Source of the DNA: Streptomyces sp. NBC_00457
GTDB lineage: Bacteria; Actinomycetota; Actinomycetes; Streptomycetales; Streptomycetaceae
Length of the DNA: 64,000 nt
Direction of reading: 5' to 3'
NCBI RefSeq assembly: GCF_036014015.1
Contig: NZ_CP107905.1
Span: 9,238,001 to 9,302,000, forward strand
The notes beneath the pieces are model-generated. The model did no database searches and had not been told where the DNA came from. It saw only the letters and a program-made list of their open reading frames with translations. Positions 25,020 through 33,664 of the stretch are shown piece by piece. How positions within the stretch are numbered: position 1 is the first letter of the stretch; every line of letters starts with the position of its first letter. The position numbers and the translations under genes are program-made.

Positions 25020-26630
25020 TCACGCCAGGCGGACGACCGGCTGTCTGTCCAGGACCAGGGTGTGGCGGCGCAGGTCGTAGGCGGAGACGGTGAGGCGCTT
25101 GTGGGCGTCGATGCGGAACTCGAGGCGGAAGCGATCCTCTCCGGCCGTGGCCGGCGGGTCGGCTTCCAGGAAGGTGGGGCTGTCCTCGTTGAGCCAGAGC
25201 ATGGACCGCTGCTGGCGCTGCTGCGGGGTGACGGTGACGGTGCGGGCGCCGCCGCCGGCGTCGAAGGAGATCTCCAGCTCGGCGCTGGCGTCGCGGTAGG
25301 TGGCGTGGGCGAGTTCGTAGACGGCCAGGCCGAGTCTGCGCTGCCGGTCGTGCACCGCCCTGACGGTGAGCGTCTTGACCGCTTCCTCGGTGGGATAGGC
25401 GGTGCCGGCTTCCACCAGGGTCTCGAACTCGTAGGAGCCGGTGTCGTGGTCGACATGCCGGATGGCGTAGTCGTGCTGGATGTGGTCGAACAGCTCGCTG
25501 CCGCCCGCGATGCCGGCCGCCCCGGCGGCCACCGCCTCCAAGGGCCGGTCCAGGCGCACCACTTCGGGGTCGAAGTGCAGGTGGACGACGTCCTGCACGG
25601 CGGGGATGAGGCAGCTGCCGCCGACGAGGAAGACGCCCCGGATGTCGTCGGTGCCGAAGCCGCGGGTGGCGGCCAGATCGAGGCAGGAGCGCAGGGCCTG
25701 GTTGATCCGGCGCAGCACGCCCTTGTCGCGCAGAAGGGCGTCGAACTCGCCGCGGGTGACCGTGACTTGGTGCACACGGTCACTACGGGCGTCGGCGGCG
25801 CGGATGACGGCCTGCTCGGCGGTCGCCAGCTCCCGTTTCGCGCGCTCGGCGGAGGCCAGGAGGCGGCGGAAGACCTGGTTGCGGCCGATCTGGTCACCGT
25901 GCGGCAGGGCGAGATGGCCGAGGGCGTGTTCGGCGAGGAACGCGTCGATGGTGTTGCCGCCCAGGTCCAGGCCCCGCTTCGCGATCGTGCGCACCCCCGC
26001 GCCGGAGCCCGTCTCGTCGGGCTCCTGCACCCGGACGACGGAGACGTCGAGGGTGCCGGCCCCGAAGTCGATCACGGCGAACGCGTCGCCGGGGTTGAGC
26101 CGGGCGCTGTAGCCGACGGCGGCCGCGGTGGCCTCGTCGACGATGCGGAGGCGGGCGGTGGGAAGGCCCTCGCGGACCTCGCGCACCAGCCAGTCGCGGT
26201 AGCCGTCGAAGGACTCCACGGGCGCGGTGGCGACGATCTCCAGGTCGTCGTCCTCGATGGTGAGCAGCGCCAGCGCCATGATGTCGCTGAGGAACTGGGT
26301 GGCCGCCTCCCGGCCGGTGACCTTGCGGTCGCCGACCGGGCGGCCCGCGTCGTAGGCGTGTCCGGAGACGTTGCTCTTGGTGGACGCGAAGACGGTGAAG
26401 CCGGGGTCGTCGTCCATCTCGGGGGTGACCTGCATACCCAGGCGGCGGGTGGTTCCGTCGTGGGCGTACGCGATCAGGGAGGGCACCACCCGCTGGGTGG
26501 GTCCGGGGCCGGCCTCGCGCAGCATGTCGACGCCGGGCAGCGGGATGGGGACGCCGCGGCCCGCCTCGGGGTCCCAGCCCGCGACGACGGTGTTGGCGGT
26601 GCCGAAGTCGATGCCGATACGGGTGGTCAT
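25020..26630 (-). CDS. Hsp70-family ATPase, short non-DnaK type
   Basis: The protein has 536 residues. The actin-fold ATPase is complete: phosphate-1 IDFGTANT (7-14), connect-1 DEATAAAVGY (165-174), phosphate-2 IDFGAGTLDVS (187-197) and adenosine motif VGGSCLIP (336-343). A beta-rich region after about 400 resembles a reduced substrate-binding domain, but the helical lid and EEVD-like tail of DnaK are absent. Neither DnaJ nor GrpE is encoded nearby. The ATG at 26630 overlaps the stop of the preceding propeller gene (ATGA), so it belongs to the same operon. A chaperone or ATP-driven switch for the propeller proteins is inferred. Confidence 0.88.
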   Translation of the reverse strand: MTTRIGIDFGTANTVVAGWDPEAGRGVPIPLPGVDMLREAGPGPTQRVVPSLIAYAHDGTTRRLGMQVTPEMDDDPGFTVFASTKSNVSGHAYDAGRPVGDRKVTGREAATQFLSDIMALALLTIEDDDLEIVATAPVESFDGYRDWLVREVREGLPTARLRIVDEATAAAVGYSARLNPGDAFAVIDFGAGTLDVSVVRVQEPDETGSGAGVRTIAKRGLDLGGNTIDAFLAEHALGHLALPHGDQIGRNQVFRRLLASAERAKRELATAEQAVIRAADARSDRVHQVTVTRGEFDALLRDKGVLRRINQALRSCLDLAATRGFGTDDIRGVFLVGGSCLIPAVQDVVHLHFDPEVVRLDRPLEAVAAGAAGIAGGSELFDHIQHDYAIRHVDHDTGSYEFETLVEAGTAYPTEEAVKTLTVRAVHDRQRRLGLAVYELAHATYRDASAELEISFDAGGGARTVTVTPQQRQQRSMLWLNEDSPTFLEADPPATAGEDRFRLEFRIDAHKRLTVSAYDLRRHTLVLDRQPVVRLA

Positions 26631-28909
26631 GCGTCTCCCTTACGTCCGTGAAGCTCGCCCAGTTCGATCTCGTGGTCGCCCGGCCTCACCGACCCCGCCG
26701 ATCCGCCGAGCCCGACGTCGTGCCGGAAGCGGTGTTCCAGGCACATCCGCAGCAGCCCCAGGGTTTGCCGGGACGATTCGTCCAGGACCGGGTGCTCCAT
26801 CACCGCGACCACTTCCGTCAGCTCCCCGGGGCCCATCACGCCCATGGGGTGGGCGATCCATGGACGAAGGGCGAGGGCGGTCAGGACGTAGATGTCGACG
26901 GCGCCCTCTTCCAGGCCACCGACCGCCAGCAGGTCTCCCCGCGGTGACACCCGTGCGCAACGCGCCCTGGGACGGGGCTGGTAGTCGGAGAGCAGGGGGA
27001 TCTGCTCGGACACGGAGTCTTCGGGCGGGGGCGCGTCAGGCGTGGGCGGCACGTCGAGGAGTTGGAGATAGGTTTCCGTGACGGCGAGGAACCGGTCCAG
27101 TGCGGGTGACCAGGCGAGGTGGATCGGGGATGTCCCGTACGTCCAGGAGCGGGCCGTGACCGGCGCCTGTGAGGTCGTGAGAGGTTCGTGCCACACATGC
27201 AGCCCGCCGGAGTTGGTGCCGCAGATGAGAGCGGAAGGCGAGAGGGCGGCCGAGTTCGCGTTGAATCTGAGGATTTCGGGGCCAATGAGCGTGTTCACAG
27301 CAGAGTCGTTCACAGCGGAGTCGGCGAGATCGGCGACCACGATGTTGCTGGGCTCGTCGACCACGGCGATCAGCCGCCCCTCCGCATCCACTACGGCCGT
27401 CCTCGGAGTGATACGTCCCTGCCAGCGCAGCATGCCGCTGTCGGTGAGGTTCCCGCCGGAGCGGCCGGTGAACACCGTCCACGCGGCCGGCGCTTCGAGG
27501 CTTCTCGCGGTCACGATGAAGGCACGGTCGCCGGCGATGCGCTCCACGTCGCGCACATCGCCGGGCTGGTTGTAGAGCGCCAGCGTGCCGTTCTCGTCGG
27601 CGTAGTGGATCTGCTTGCCCGCTACGACGATCATGGCGTCGGAGCCCAGATGTGCGATCCGCTGCGCCGGATGCGGGAGGTGGTCGTCCAGCCACACCAG
27701 CGTCAGACTGGCGAGATCCACGATCCCGGCACAGTGCCTCGACCCTCGCCCCGCGAAGGCGAGTTGCATGCCGTCCGGGGCGAAGTCGAGAGCGTGGACC
27801 GCGATCGGATGCTCGCCGGTGTCGGTCGGCCAGATCCGGGTGCGGGGGAGGGAGCGGAGCGGACCTACGCCGGCCAGCCCTTCCACGAACCGGGCCACGT
27901 CAATCGGGTCCGCGGCACGCAGTGCTTCGAAGACGCGGCGATCGTCCTCACGCTTCGGACGCCAGTCACCGAACTCGTCGGCCGTCTGCACCGCTTCGTG
28001 CAGCGACATCAGCAGCGTGAGGGACCACAGGCGGTCCCAGTCACGCCGGTCCGCCAACTGCTCCGCCACATACGCACGTTCGTGTTCGGAGAGGGTGGCG
28101 AAGTCCTCCTCCCGGGAACTCTGTCCCGCCAGCACGCGCACCACGTCCAGGATGCCGAGTCCGCTCATCTCGACCCGCAGAACCGAGCGCTCCTCGTCGG
28201 AGGCGCCCCGGTAGCCGAGCGTCAGGAGAGAGCCGTCGGGATCCAGCGCCTGATACTGCTCCAGCTGTCTGGTGCGTACGAAGAAGATGGCGCGCTGGAC
28301 TGGATCGGCGGGCGCGAGATGGTGCTCGGCGCAGAAGGCCGCCGCGCTGGGGGAGTCCAGCGCCGCCTCGCAGAACAGGTCGATGGTCTCGGGGGCGCTC
28401 TGCGCGAGCAGCCAGGCCCGGGCTTGTTCGCCGATGGGGTGGTCGAAGCGGAGGGCGGCATCGATGAGGGTGCGCTCTTCCAAGGGCACGTCGTCGTCGC
28501 CGAGCGCCAGGCGGCTGAGGAAGCGCAATGGGAGCTCGGAGGTCGTCGGGGCGGGGCCCCAGCGCTTCAGCAGTGACCACAGCCCGGCATCGTCCTGATC
28601 GAGCCAGTCCTGCCACGCGGCGTCAACGAGCATGGCGGGTACGGGCGTTGGGCCCTCGGGGAGTCCTGCCACGAGAGGGGAGGCCCATCGCCCCGGGGAC
28701 GCACCGGACACCGACGGCATCAGCCACGACCGGAACACCGCCTCCTGGCCGTGGGCCTCCAATGCGCGGGCGACGGCGCGCAGGGCCTGGGGCGCACCGG
28801 AATCCGCGGCGCGCAACACGGCCCCCAGAGCCCAACGGCGCAGCCGGGAGTCCCGGGCTGTCCGCAGTCGCAGCACCAGCACGGCGATCCGTACCCGCAT
28901 CGGCCTCAC
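26627..28909 (-). CDS. Large helical/beta-propeller protein, paralogue 4 of the operon
   Basis: The product has 760 residues from a GTG at 28909 that overlaps the small upstream ORF's stop (GTGA). The first 350 or so residues are alpha-helical (LRRWALGAVLRAADSG, DLFCEAALDSP, IFFVRTRQLEQYQALDPDGSL). The second half has propeller-like repeats such as HALDFAPDGMQLAFAG and VSPRGDLLAVGG. The C-terminal tail has RFRHDVGLG, eleven residues, then EIELG. It is clearly paralogous along its length to the products of 29067-31403 and 31400-33664. No catalytic motif was found; a scaffold or sensor role is inferred. Confidence 0.75.
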   Translation of the reverse strand: MRPMRVRIAVLVLRLRTARDSRLRRWALGAVLRAADSGAPQALRAVARALEAHGQEAVFRSWLMPSVSGASPGRWASPLVAGLPEGPTPVPAMLVDAAWQDWLDQDDAGLWSLLKRWGPAPTTSELPLRFLSRLALGDDDVPLEERTLIDAALRFDHPIGEQARAWLLAQSAPETIDLFCEAALDSPSAAAFCAEHHLAPADPVQRAIFFVRTRQLEQYQALDPDGSLLTLGYRGASDEERSVLRVEMSGLGILDVVRVLAGQSSREEDFATLSEHERAYVAEQLADRRDWDRLWSLTLLMSLHEAVQTADEFGDWRPKREDDRRVFEALRAADPIDVARFVEGLAGVGPLRSLPRTRIWPTDTGEHPIAVHALDFAPDGMQLAFAGRGSRHCAGIVDLASLTLVWLDDHLPHPAQRIAHLGSDAMIVVAGKQIHYADENGTLALYNQPGDVRDVERIAGDRAFIVTARSLEAPAAWTVFTGRSGGNLTDSGMLRWQGRITPRTAVVDAEGRLIAVVDEPSNIVVADLADSAVNDSAVNTLIGPEILRFNANSAALSPSALICGTNSGGLHVWHEPLTTSQAPVTARSWTYGTSPIHLAWSPALDRFLAVTETYLQLLDVPPTPDAPPPEDSVSEQIPLLSDYQPRPRARCARVSPRGDLLAVGGLEEGAVDIYVLTALALRPWIAHPMGVMGPGELTEVVAVMEHPVLDESSRQTLGLLRMCLEHRFRHDVGLGGSAGSVRPGDHEIELGELHGRKGDA

Positions 28910-29070
28910 TCCGTCCTGTCAGCGCCGAGCGCGATGTCCGCGCCGAAGCGATCCTCGAGAGCGCACACGCCGGGCCCGCAGCGCGCGGAGCCGTCGTCCC
29001 GTCGGCGCGCGGCGAGTTCGGTCAGCCGGGCGGCGTGGGGAGCGGCGAGCGTCTTCGTCACCCGGCTCAC
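28906..29070 (-). CDS. 54-residue protein carrying the operon's C-terminal tail motif
   Basis: A GTG at 29070 overlaps the stop of the propeller gene upstream, and its TGA at 28906-28908 overlaps the GTG of the next; both are 4-nt GTGA junctions. The predicted protein begins SRVTKTLAAPHAARLTEL and ends RFGADIALGADRTE. That end is the same RF-x2-D[IV]-x-[LI]G tail found in the four large propeller proteins, without the second half. It also has two Cys (CGPGVC). The double overlap and shared motif argue that this short gene is real. It may act as a free copy of the tail. Confidence 0.7.
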   Translation of the reverse strand: MSRVTKTLAAPHAARLTELAARRRDDGSARCGPGVCALEDRFGADIALGADRTE

Positions 29071-31403
29071 CCGCCCAACTCGATGTCGTAGGCGCCGGCG
29101 ACCGCCGCCCCGTGCGTGTCCCCGAGCCACACGTCGTGGCGGAACCGGTGCTCCAGGCAGGTCCGCAGCAGTGTGAGCGTCGTCCGGGACTCCTCGTCCA
29201 GCACCGGGTTCTCCAACACCGTGACCACCGCCGTCAGATCCCTGGGCCGCATCAGTCCCATCGGCTTTCCGATGAACGGGCGGACGGTGAGGAGGGACAG
29301 TGCGTAGAGATCGATGTGACCCGGCAGGACGCCACCCATGGCGAGGACATCGCCTCCCGGCGACAGTCGCATGAACGGCCGGGCTCCCGGCACGGTGCTG
29401 CCGAGCGGGATGGGTTTCGGGACACGTGTGCCGGGGACCGGCCACTCGTCGTATGCCGGAGTGCCGAGTGCTTTGAGGCGCGGCAGGTGCACCGCGATGT
29501 CGAGCCCTCGCCGGCTGAGCGCCAGAAGCCGCTGCAGCGCGGGTGACCAGGACAGGCCGATCAGCCTTCTGTCCTCCTGTTGCTGCCACAGGCGCTTCGA
29601 CACCGGAGCCTTCCCGGAGGTGAGCGGGTCGCGCCACACCTGCACGCGGCCCTGGTCGTTCCCTCGGACAAGAAGGGACGGCGACATGGCGGCGTGCGGC
29701 ATGCTGTCCCCGGCCGCGGCTGTGCTGCCGCGGAGGGTCGCCGCCGCCGTGGGGTCGGCGAGATCGGCGACCAGGGCGGTCCGCTGGTCGAGCACGGCGA
29801 CGGTCCGGCCCTCGGGATCCAGGGTGGCCGTGAGGCCCGGGTGGTGGTTCCGGCCGCTGAGCATGCCGGTGTCGACGAGTGGGCCGCCGGCTTCCCCGGT
29901 GAACAGCGTCCATTCGCCGTCCTCGGTACTGTCCTGTGCGGCCAGCACGATGAAGCACGGGTCACCGGCGGTACGCCGCAGCTCACGGACGTGGGTGATA
30001 CGGGTGGTCCCGAAGCGGAGCGTCTGTCGGCCCTGGCTGTCGTAGTAATGGAGCCGGGTGCGGGCGGGCCGCTGCCTGCCCCGGTAGCGTCCGGAGTCCG
30101 CGACGACGACGGCGTCGGGCCCCAACTGCGCGATCCGCGTGGGGGAACCCGTGAAGTGATACAGCCGGAACAGGGTGGTGCTGTCGAGATCGACGATCCC
30201 GGCGCACTTGCCTTGACTGGCGAAAGCGAGCCCGCGGCCGTCCGGCGCGAAGTCGAGATCGACGACGTCGGTGGCCCGCTCGTCCAGGTCGCGGAGCGCG
30301 ATCCGGGTGTGCGGGGTGCCCCAGACCGGCGACCCGGTGGAAAGGGCCTTCACCTGCTTGGCCACCGGTCCCGCGGCGAGCAGCGTCTCGAACATGCGGC
30401 GGTTGTCCTCGCCGGACGGCCGCCAGTCGCCGAACGCGTGGACCACTCGGACGGCGTCGGCGAGCGGGAGCAGCACAGTGAGCGGCCACAGTCGGTCCCA
30501 GTCGCGCCGCCGGGTGAGCTGCCCTGTCAGATAGGCGCGCTCCTTGTGGTTGAGGGAAGCGACGTCCCCGTCCCGATGGCGTTGTCCGGCCAGCACGCGG
30601 AGTACGTCGATGCCGCCGAGCCGCGTCATGGCCTCCCGCAGCGCCGAGCGCTCCTCGGTCGGCGCGTTGCGGTAATGGGCGGCCAGAAGCGCTCCGTCGG
30701 GGTCCAGTGCCCGGTACTGCTCGTGCTGCCCGGTGCGCAGGAAGAACGCGGCGCGTTCCGCGGCGTCGGCGGGGGCGAGGTGATGGGTCAAGCAGAACTC
30801 GACCGCGTCCGGCGTATCCGCCTGCACGGCTGTCGCGCAGAACAGATCGACCGCCCTCGAATCGTCGCAGGTCAGCAGTTTCGCGCGGGCCCGTTCACCG
30901 ATGGGGTGGTCGAAGCGGGCGGCGGCATGGGCGAGGGACGGGGCGTCGACGGTCTCATCGCCGCTGGTCTCTCCGTCGTCGCCGAGCGCCAGACGGCTGA
31001 GGAAACGCAGCCCCGGGTCGGACGTCGCGGTCGACATCGTCGCCGCGCGATTCCACCTTCTCAGCAAGGACCACAACTCGGGCTTGTCTTCGTCGAGCCA
31101 CTCGCGCCAACCCGCGTCCACGAGCACGTCGTGCACGGCCGTTGAACTGCTCGCCAGTTCCGCCACGAGCGGGGACGTCCACCATCGCTGGGAGACTCCG
31201 AACACCGCGGTCCCCAGCCAGATCTCCCAAACGGTGTCGGGGCCGAGGGACTTGATCGCGCCCACGGCGGCCCGCAGAGCCACGGGCTCACCGGAGTCGG
31301 CAGCGCGGAGCACGGTCTCCAGCGCCCTGTGGCGCCAACGGGAGTTCTTCCCGAGAGGCAGCCACAGCATCACGACCGCGATCCGTATCCGCATGGGCCT
31401 CAC
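29067..31403 (-). CDS. Large helical/beta-propeller protein, paralogue 3 of the operon
   Basis: The product has 778 residues from the ATG at 31403, overlapping the upstream stop (ATGA). It starts MRPMRIRIAVVMLWL, nearly the same as paralogue 4, and shares its helical first half (DLFCATAVQADTPD, AFFLRTGQHEQYRALDPDGAL, LRVLAGQ). Propeller-type repeats follow, for example DLDFAPDGRGLAFAS and MRLSPGGDVLAMGG. The tail reads RFRHDVWLG, eleven residues, DIELG. It lacks recognisable enzyme motifs or a signal peptide, so it is presumably cytoplasmic. The operon context with AAA+ and Hsp70 suggests it is a client or adaptor of those NTPases. Confidence 0.75.
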   Translation of the reverse strand: MRPMRIRIAVVMLWLPLGKNSRWRHRALETVLRAADSGEPVALRAAVGAIKSLGPDTVWEIWLGTAVFGVSQRWWTSPLVAELASSSTAVHDVLVDAGWREWLDEDKPELWSLLRRWNRAATMSTATSDPGLRFLSRLALGDDGETSGDETVDAPSLAHAAARFDHPIGERARAKLLTCDDSRAVDLFCATAVQADTPDAVEFCLTHHLAPADAAERAAFFLRTGQHEQYRALDPDGALLAAHYRNAPTEERSALREAMTRLGGIDVLRVLAGQRHRDGDVASLNHKERAYLTGQLTRRRDWDRLWPLTVLLPLADAVRVVHAFGDWRPSGEDNRRMFETLLAAGPVAKQVKALSTGSPVWGTPHTRIALRDLDERATDVVDLDFAPDGRGLAFASQGKCAGIVDLDSTTLFRLYHFTGSPTRIAQLGPDAVVVADSGRYRGRQRPARTRLHYYDSQGRQTLRFGTTRITHVRELRRTAGDPCFIVLAAQDSTEDGEWTLFTGEAGGPLVDTGMLSGRNHHPGLTATLDPEGRTVAVLDQRTALVADLADPTAAATLRGSTAAAGDSMPHAAMSPSLLVRGNDQGRVQVWRDPLTSGKAPVSKRLWQQQEDRRLIGLSWSPALQRLLALSRRGLDIAVHLPRLKALGTPAYDEWPVPGTRVPKPIPLGSTVPGARPFMRLSPGGDVLAMGGVLPGHIDLYALSLLTVRPFIGKPMGLMRPRDLTAVVTVLENPVLDEESRTTLTLLRTCLEHRFRHDVWLGDTHGAAVAGAYDIELGG

Positions 31404-33664
31404 TCCGTTCCGTCCCGGCCGAGGGCGATCTCGTGGTCGGCCACGAGCGCCGTTCGCGCCGCGTCACCGATCCCGATGTCGTGCCGGAACCGGTGTTTCA
31501 GACAGGCCGACAGCAGCGCCAGTGCGCGCCGGGCCGTGGGTCCGAGATCCTGCTGCCGCCGCAACCTGCGCACCTCCGCCAGGTCCTCCGCGTTCATGGA
31601 CCCCATGGGCCGGGTGAGGGCCGAATTCTGCGGGGAGAGGTCGTAGAGGTGGACGACCGGGCTGTCGCCCGCGACAGCGAGGACGTCGCCCTGGGGCGAC
31701 AGCCGTACGAGGGGCCGCTCGCGCCGGGCGTGAACGAGTTCGATGAGCTGATGGATGACCTCGCCGGACAGCGGGAGGCGGCGGGTCGGTGGCACGTCGA
31801 GGATCTCCAGGTACGTGTCCCTGACCGTCACGAACCGGTGCAGGGCCGGCGACCAGGCGATGGCGGTCGGAAGGTCCCCCTCCGGCCAGACAGGCGTGGT
31901 GAGCGGTTTGCGCGTGGACGTGAAAGGGGCGTGCCACACCTGCAGAGCGCCGGAGCGCGCGATGCGGACCAGAGTGGAGGACGACAGCGCCGTGTGCGAC
32001 TGGTTGAGCCCTTCGTCCACGGGATCGCGGTGAATCCGGTGGACGGTACCGTCACCGAGGTCTGTCGCCAGGACGTCCCGCTTGCCGGTCAGCACCGCCA
32101 GCCGTCCGTCGGGGGACACGGCCGTGCGCGGAGGGAAGAGGTTTCGCCCGCGCAGCGTGAGCAACTGGGCCGGTGAGTCGTCGGCCGCACCGAGGAAGAC
32201 CTCGAGCCGGGGATCCGAGGCCGCCTTCCCCTGCTGTGCCACCAGAAGGAACGCACGCTTGCCCGCGAGGCGCTCCAGTGCCGAGACCTGGCCGATCTCG
32301 AAGGGGAGCGGCCGCGCACCGAGGTGGTCGATCAGGAAGATCTTCTTCGCGAACGCATTGCTGACGGAATGCGTGTGGGCGCCGGCCCCGACGATCGTTT
32401 CCTGTCCCAGATGTGCCACGTGGGACAGGCGGAACTCGAGGGAGCGGTGGAACAGCGAGCTGCGACGGCGCAGGTCCATCACGCCGGCGAAGCCGCGGTC
32501 GCTCTGCCGGCTCCCGGCGTAGGCGAGCTGCTGCCCGTCCGGCGAGAAGTCCAGGTCATGTACGGCGAACGCGCCGAAGCCGTCGGGGAGGGTGAGGGAG
32601 ACCGGCTCGATGCGCGACGGCATGACGGCGACCGCACTCAGGCCGTCGTCGACCACCAGCGGGTCCGCCGCGCGCAGCTTCTCGAACAACTCGCGGGCGT
32701 CCGCGGCGGCCGGCCGCCACGCCCCGAACCGGCGTACCGTGCCGACGGCCTCCGCCAGCGGCATCAGCGGGACGAGCCGCCACAGCCGTGCCCAGTCGCC
32801 CCGGTCCGTCAACTGTCCGACCAGGTAGGTCCGTTCCTTCTTGGTGAGAGAGACGAAGTGGTGCTCGTCGGACCCCTGACCGGCCAGGACCCGCAGTGTG
32901 TCGATGCCGTTGAGGTCGGCCATCGCTGCCCGCAGCGCCGCCCGGTCCTTCTTCGGCACACTGCGGTAGCCGAGGGCGAGCAGTGCCCCGTCCGGGTCCA
33001 GTGCCTCGTACTGGTCCTGCTGCGCGGTACGTACGAAGAACACGGCACGCATGACCTCATCGGACGGAGCGAGTCCGTGCGTGACGCAGAACTCCCGCAT
33101 GTCCGGCGAGTCGACGGACGCCGCGCAGTACAAGTCGACGGCCTCGCCGACGCCCAGTGCCAGCAGTCGGTCACGGGCCTGCTCGCCGAGCGGGTGATCG
33201 AAGCGGGCCGCGGTGGCGGCGAGCACAGCCGGGTCCAGGGACACGGTCGTGTCGCCGAGTGCCAGTCGGCTGAGCCCGTGCGCGGGGAAAGCGGCGTCGA
33301 CCGTGGTGGGGCGGTTCCACCGCTTCAGCAGGGACCACAGCTCGCTGTCGTGCTCCTCCAGCCAGTCGTCCCAGGCGACGTCGACGACCCGGTCGGGGAC
33401 CGTCGACGCGTCGGCCGCCAGTTCGGCCGGCGCGGGGGAGTCCCAGCGCCGGGCCGGCCTGCCGGACACCCTGGGCTCCAGCCAGACCTGCCACACCGCC
33501 TCGTGTCCCAGACGGGCGACGGCACGCGCGAGGATCCGCAAGCCCGCGGGATCGCCGGTGTCCGCCGCGTCGAGGACGGTCCGCAGCGCACGACGGCCAC
33601 GGGGGACGTCTGCCGGGGAGAAGAGCAGCAGGAAAGAGGCGGTCGACAGGCGCACGGGTCTCAC
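31400..33664 (-). CDS. Large helical/beta-propeller protein, paralogue 2 of the operon
   Basis: The product has 754 residues from a GTG at 33664, set by alignment with the MRPM starts of paralogues 3 and 4 and by the GTGA overlap with the upstream stop. A longer frame reaching 34114 has no similarity. The helical half has DLYCAASVDSPD, VFFVRTAQQDQYEALDPDGAL and LRVLAGQ. The C-terminal half has propeller repeats such as HDLDFSPDGQQLAYAG and RLSPQGDVLAVAG. The tail is RFRHDIGIG, eleven residues, EIALGRDGTE. No active-site motif was recognised. Confidence 0.75.
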   Translation of the reverse strand: MRPVRLSTASFLLLFSPADVPRGRRALRTVLDAADTGDPAGLRILARAVARLGHEAVWQVWLEPRVSGRPARRWDSPAPAELAADASTVPDRVVDVAWDDWLEEHDSELWSLLKRWNRPTTVDAAFPAHGLSRLALGDTTVSLDPAVLAATAARFDHPLGEQARDRLLALGVGEAVDLYCAASVDSPDMREFCVTHGLAPSDEVMRAVFFVRTAQQDQYEALDPDGALLALGYRSVPKKDRAALRAAMADLNGIDTLRVLAGQGSDEHHFVSLTKKERTYLVGQLTDRGDWARLWRLVPLMPLAEAVGTVRRFGAWRPAAADARELFEKLRAADPLVVDDGLSAVAVMPSRIEPVSLTLPDGFGAFAVHDLDFSPDGQQLAYAGSRQSDRGFAGVMDLRRRSSLFHRSLEFRLSHVAHLGQETIVGAGAHTHSVSNAFAKKIFLIDHLGARPLPFEIGQVSALERLAGKRAFLLVAQQGKAASDPRLEVFLGAADDSPAQLLTLRGRNLFPPRTAVSPDGRLAVLTGKRDVLATDLGDGTVHRIHRDPVDEGLNQSHTALSSSTLVRIARSGALQVWHAPFTSTRKPLTTPVWPEGDLPTAIAWSPALHRFVTVRDTYLEILDVPPTRRLPLSGEVIHQLIELVHARRERPLVRLSPQGDVLAVAGDSPVVHLYDLSPQNSALTRPMGSMNAEDLAEVRRLRRQQDLGPTARRALALLSACLKHRFRHDIGIGDAARTALVADHEIALGRDGTE

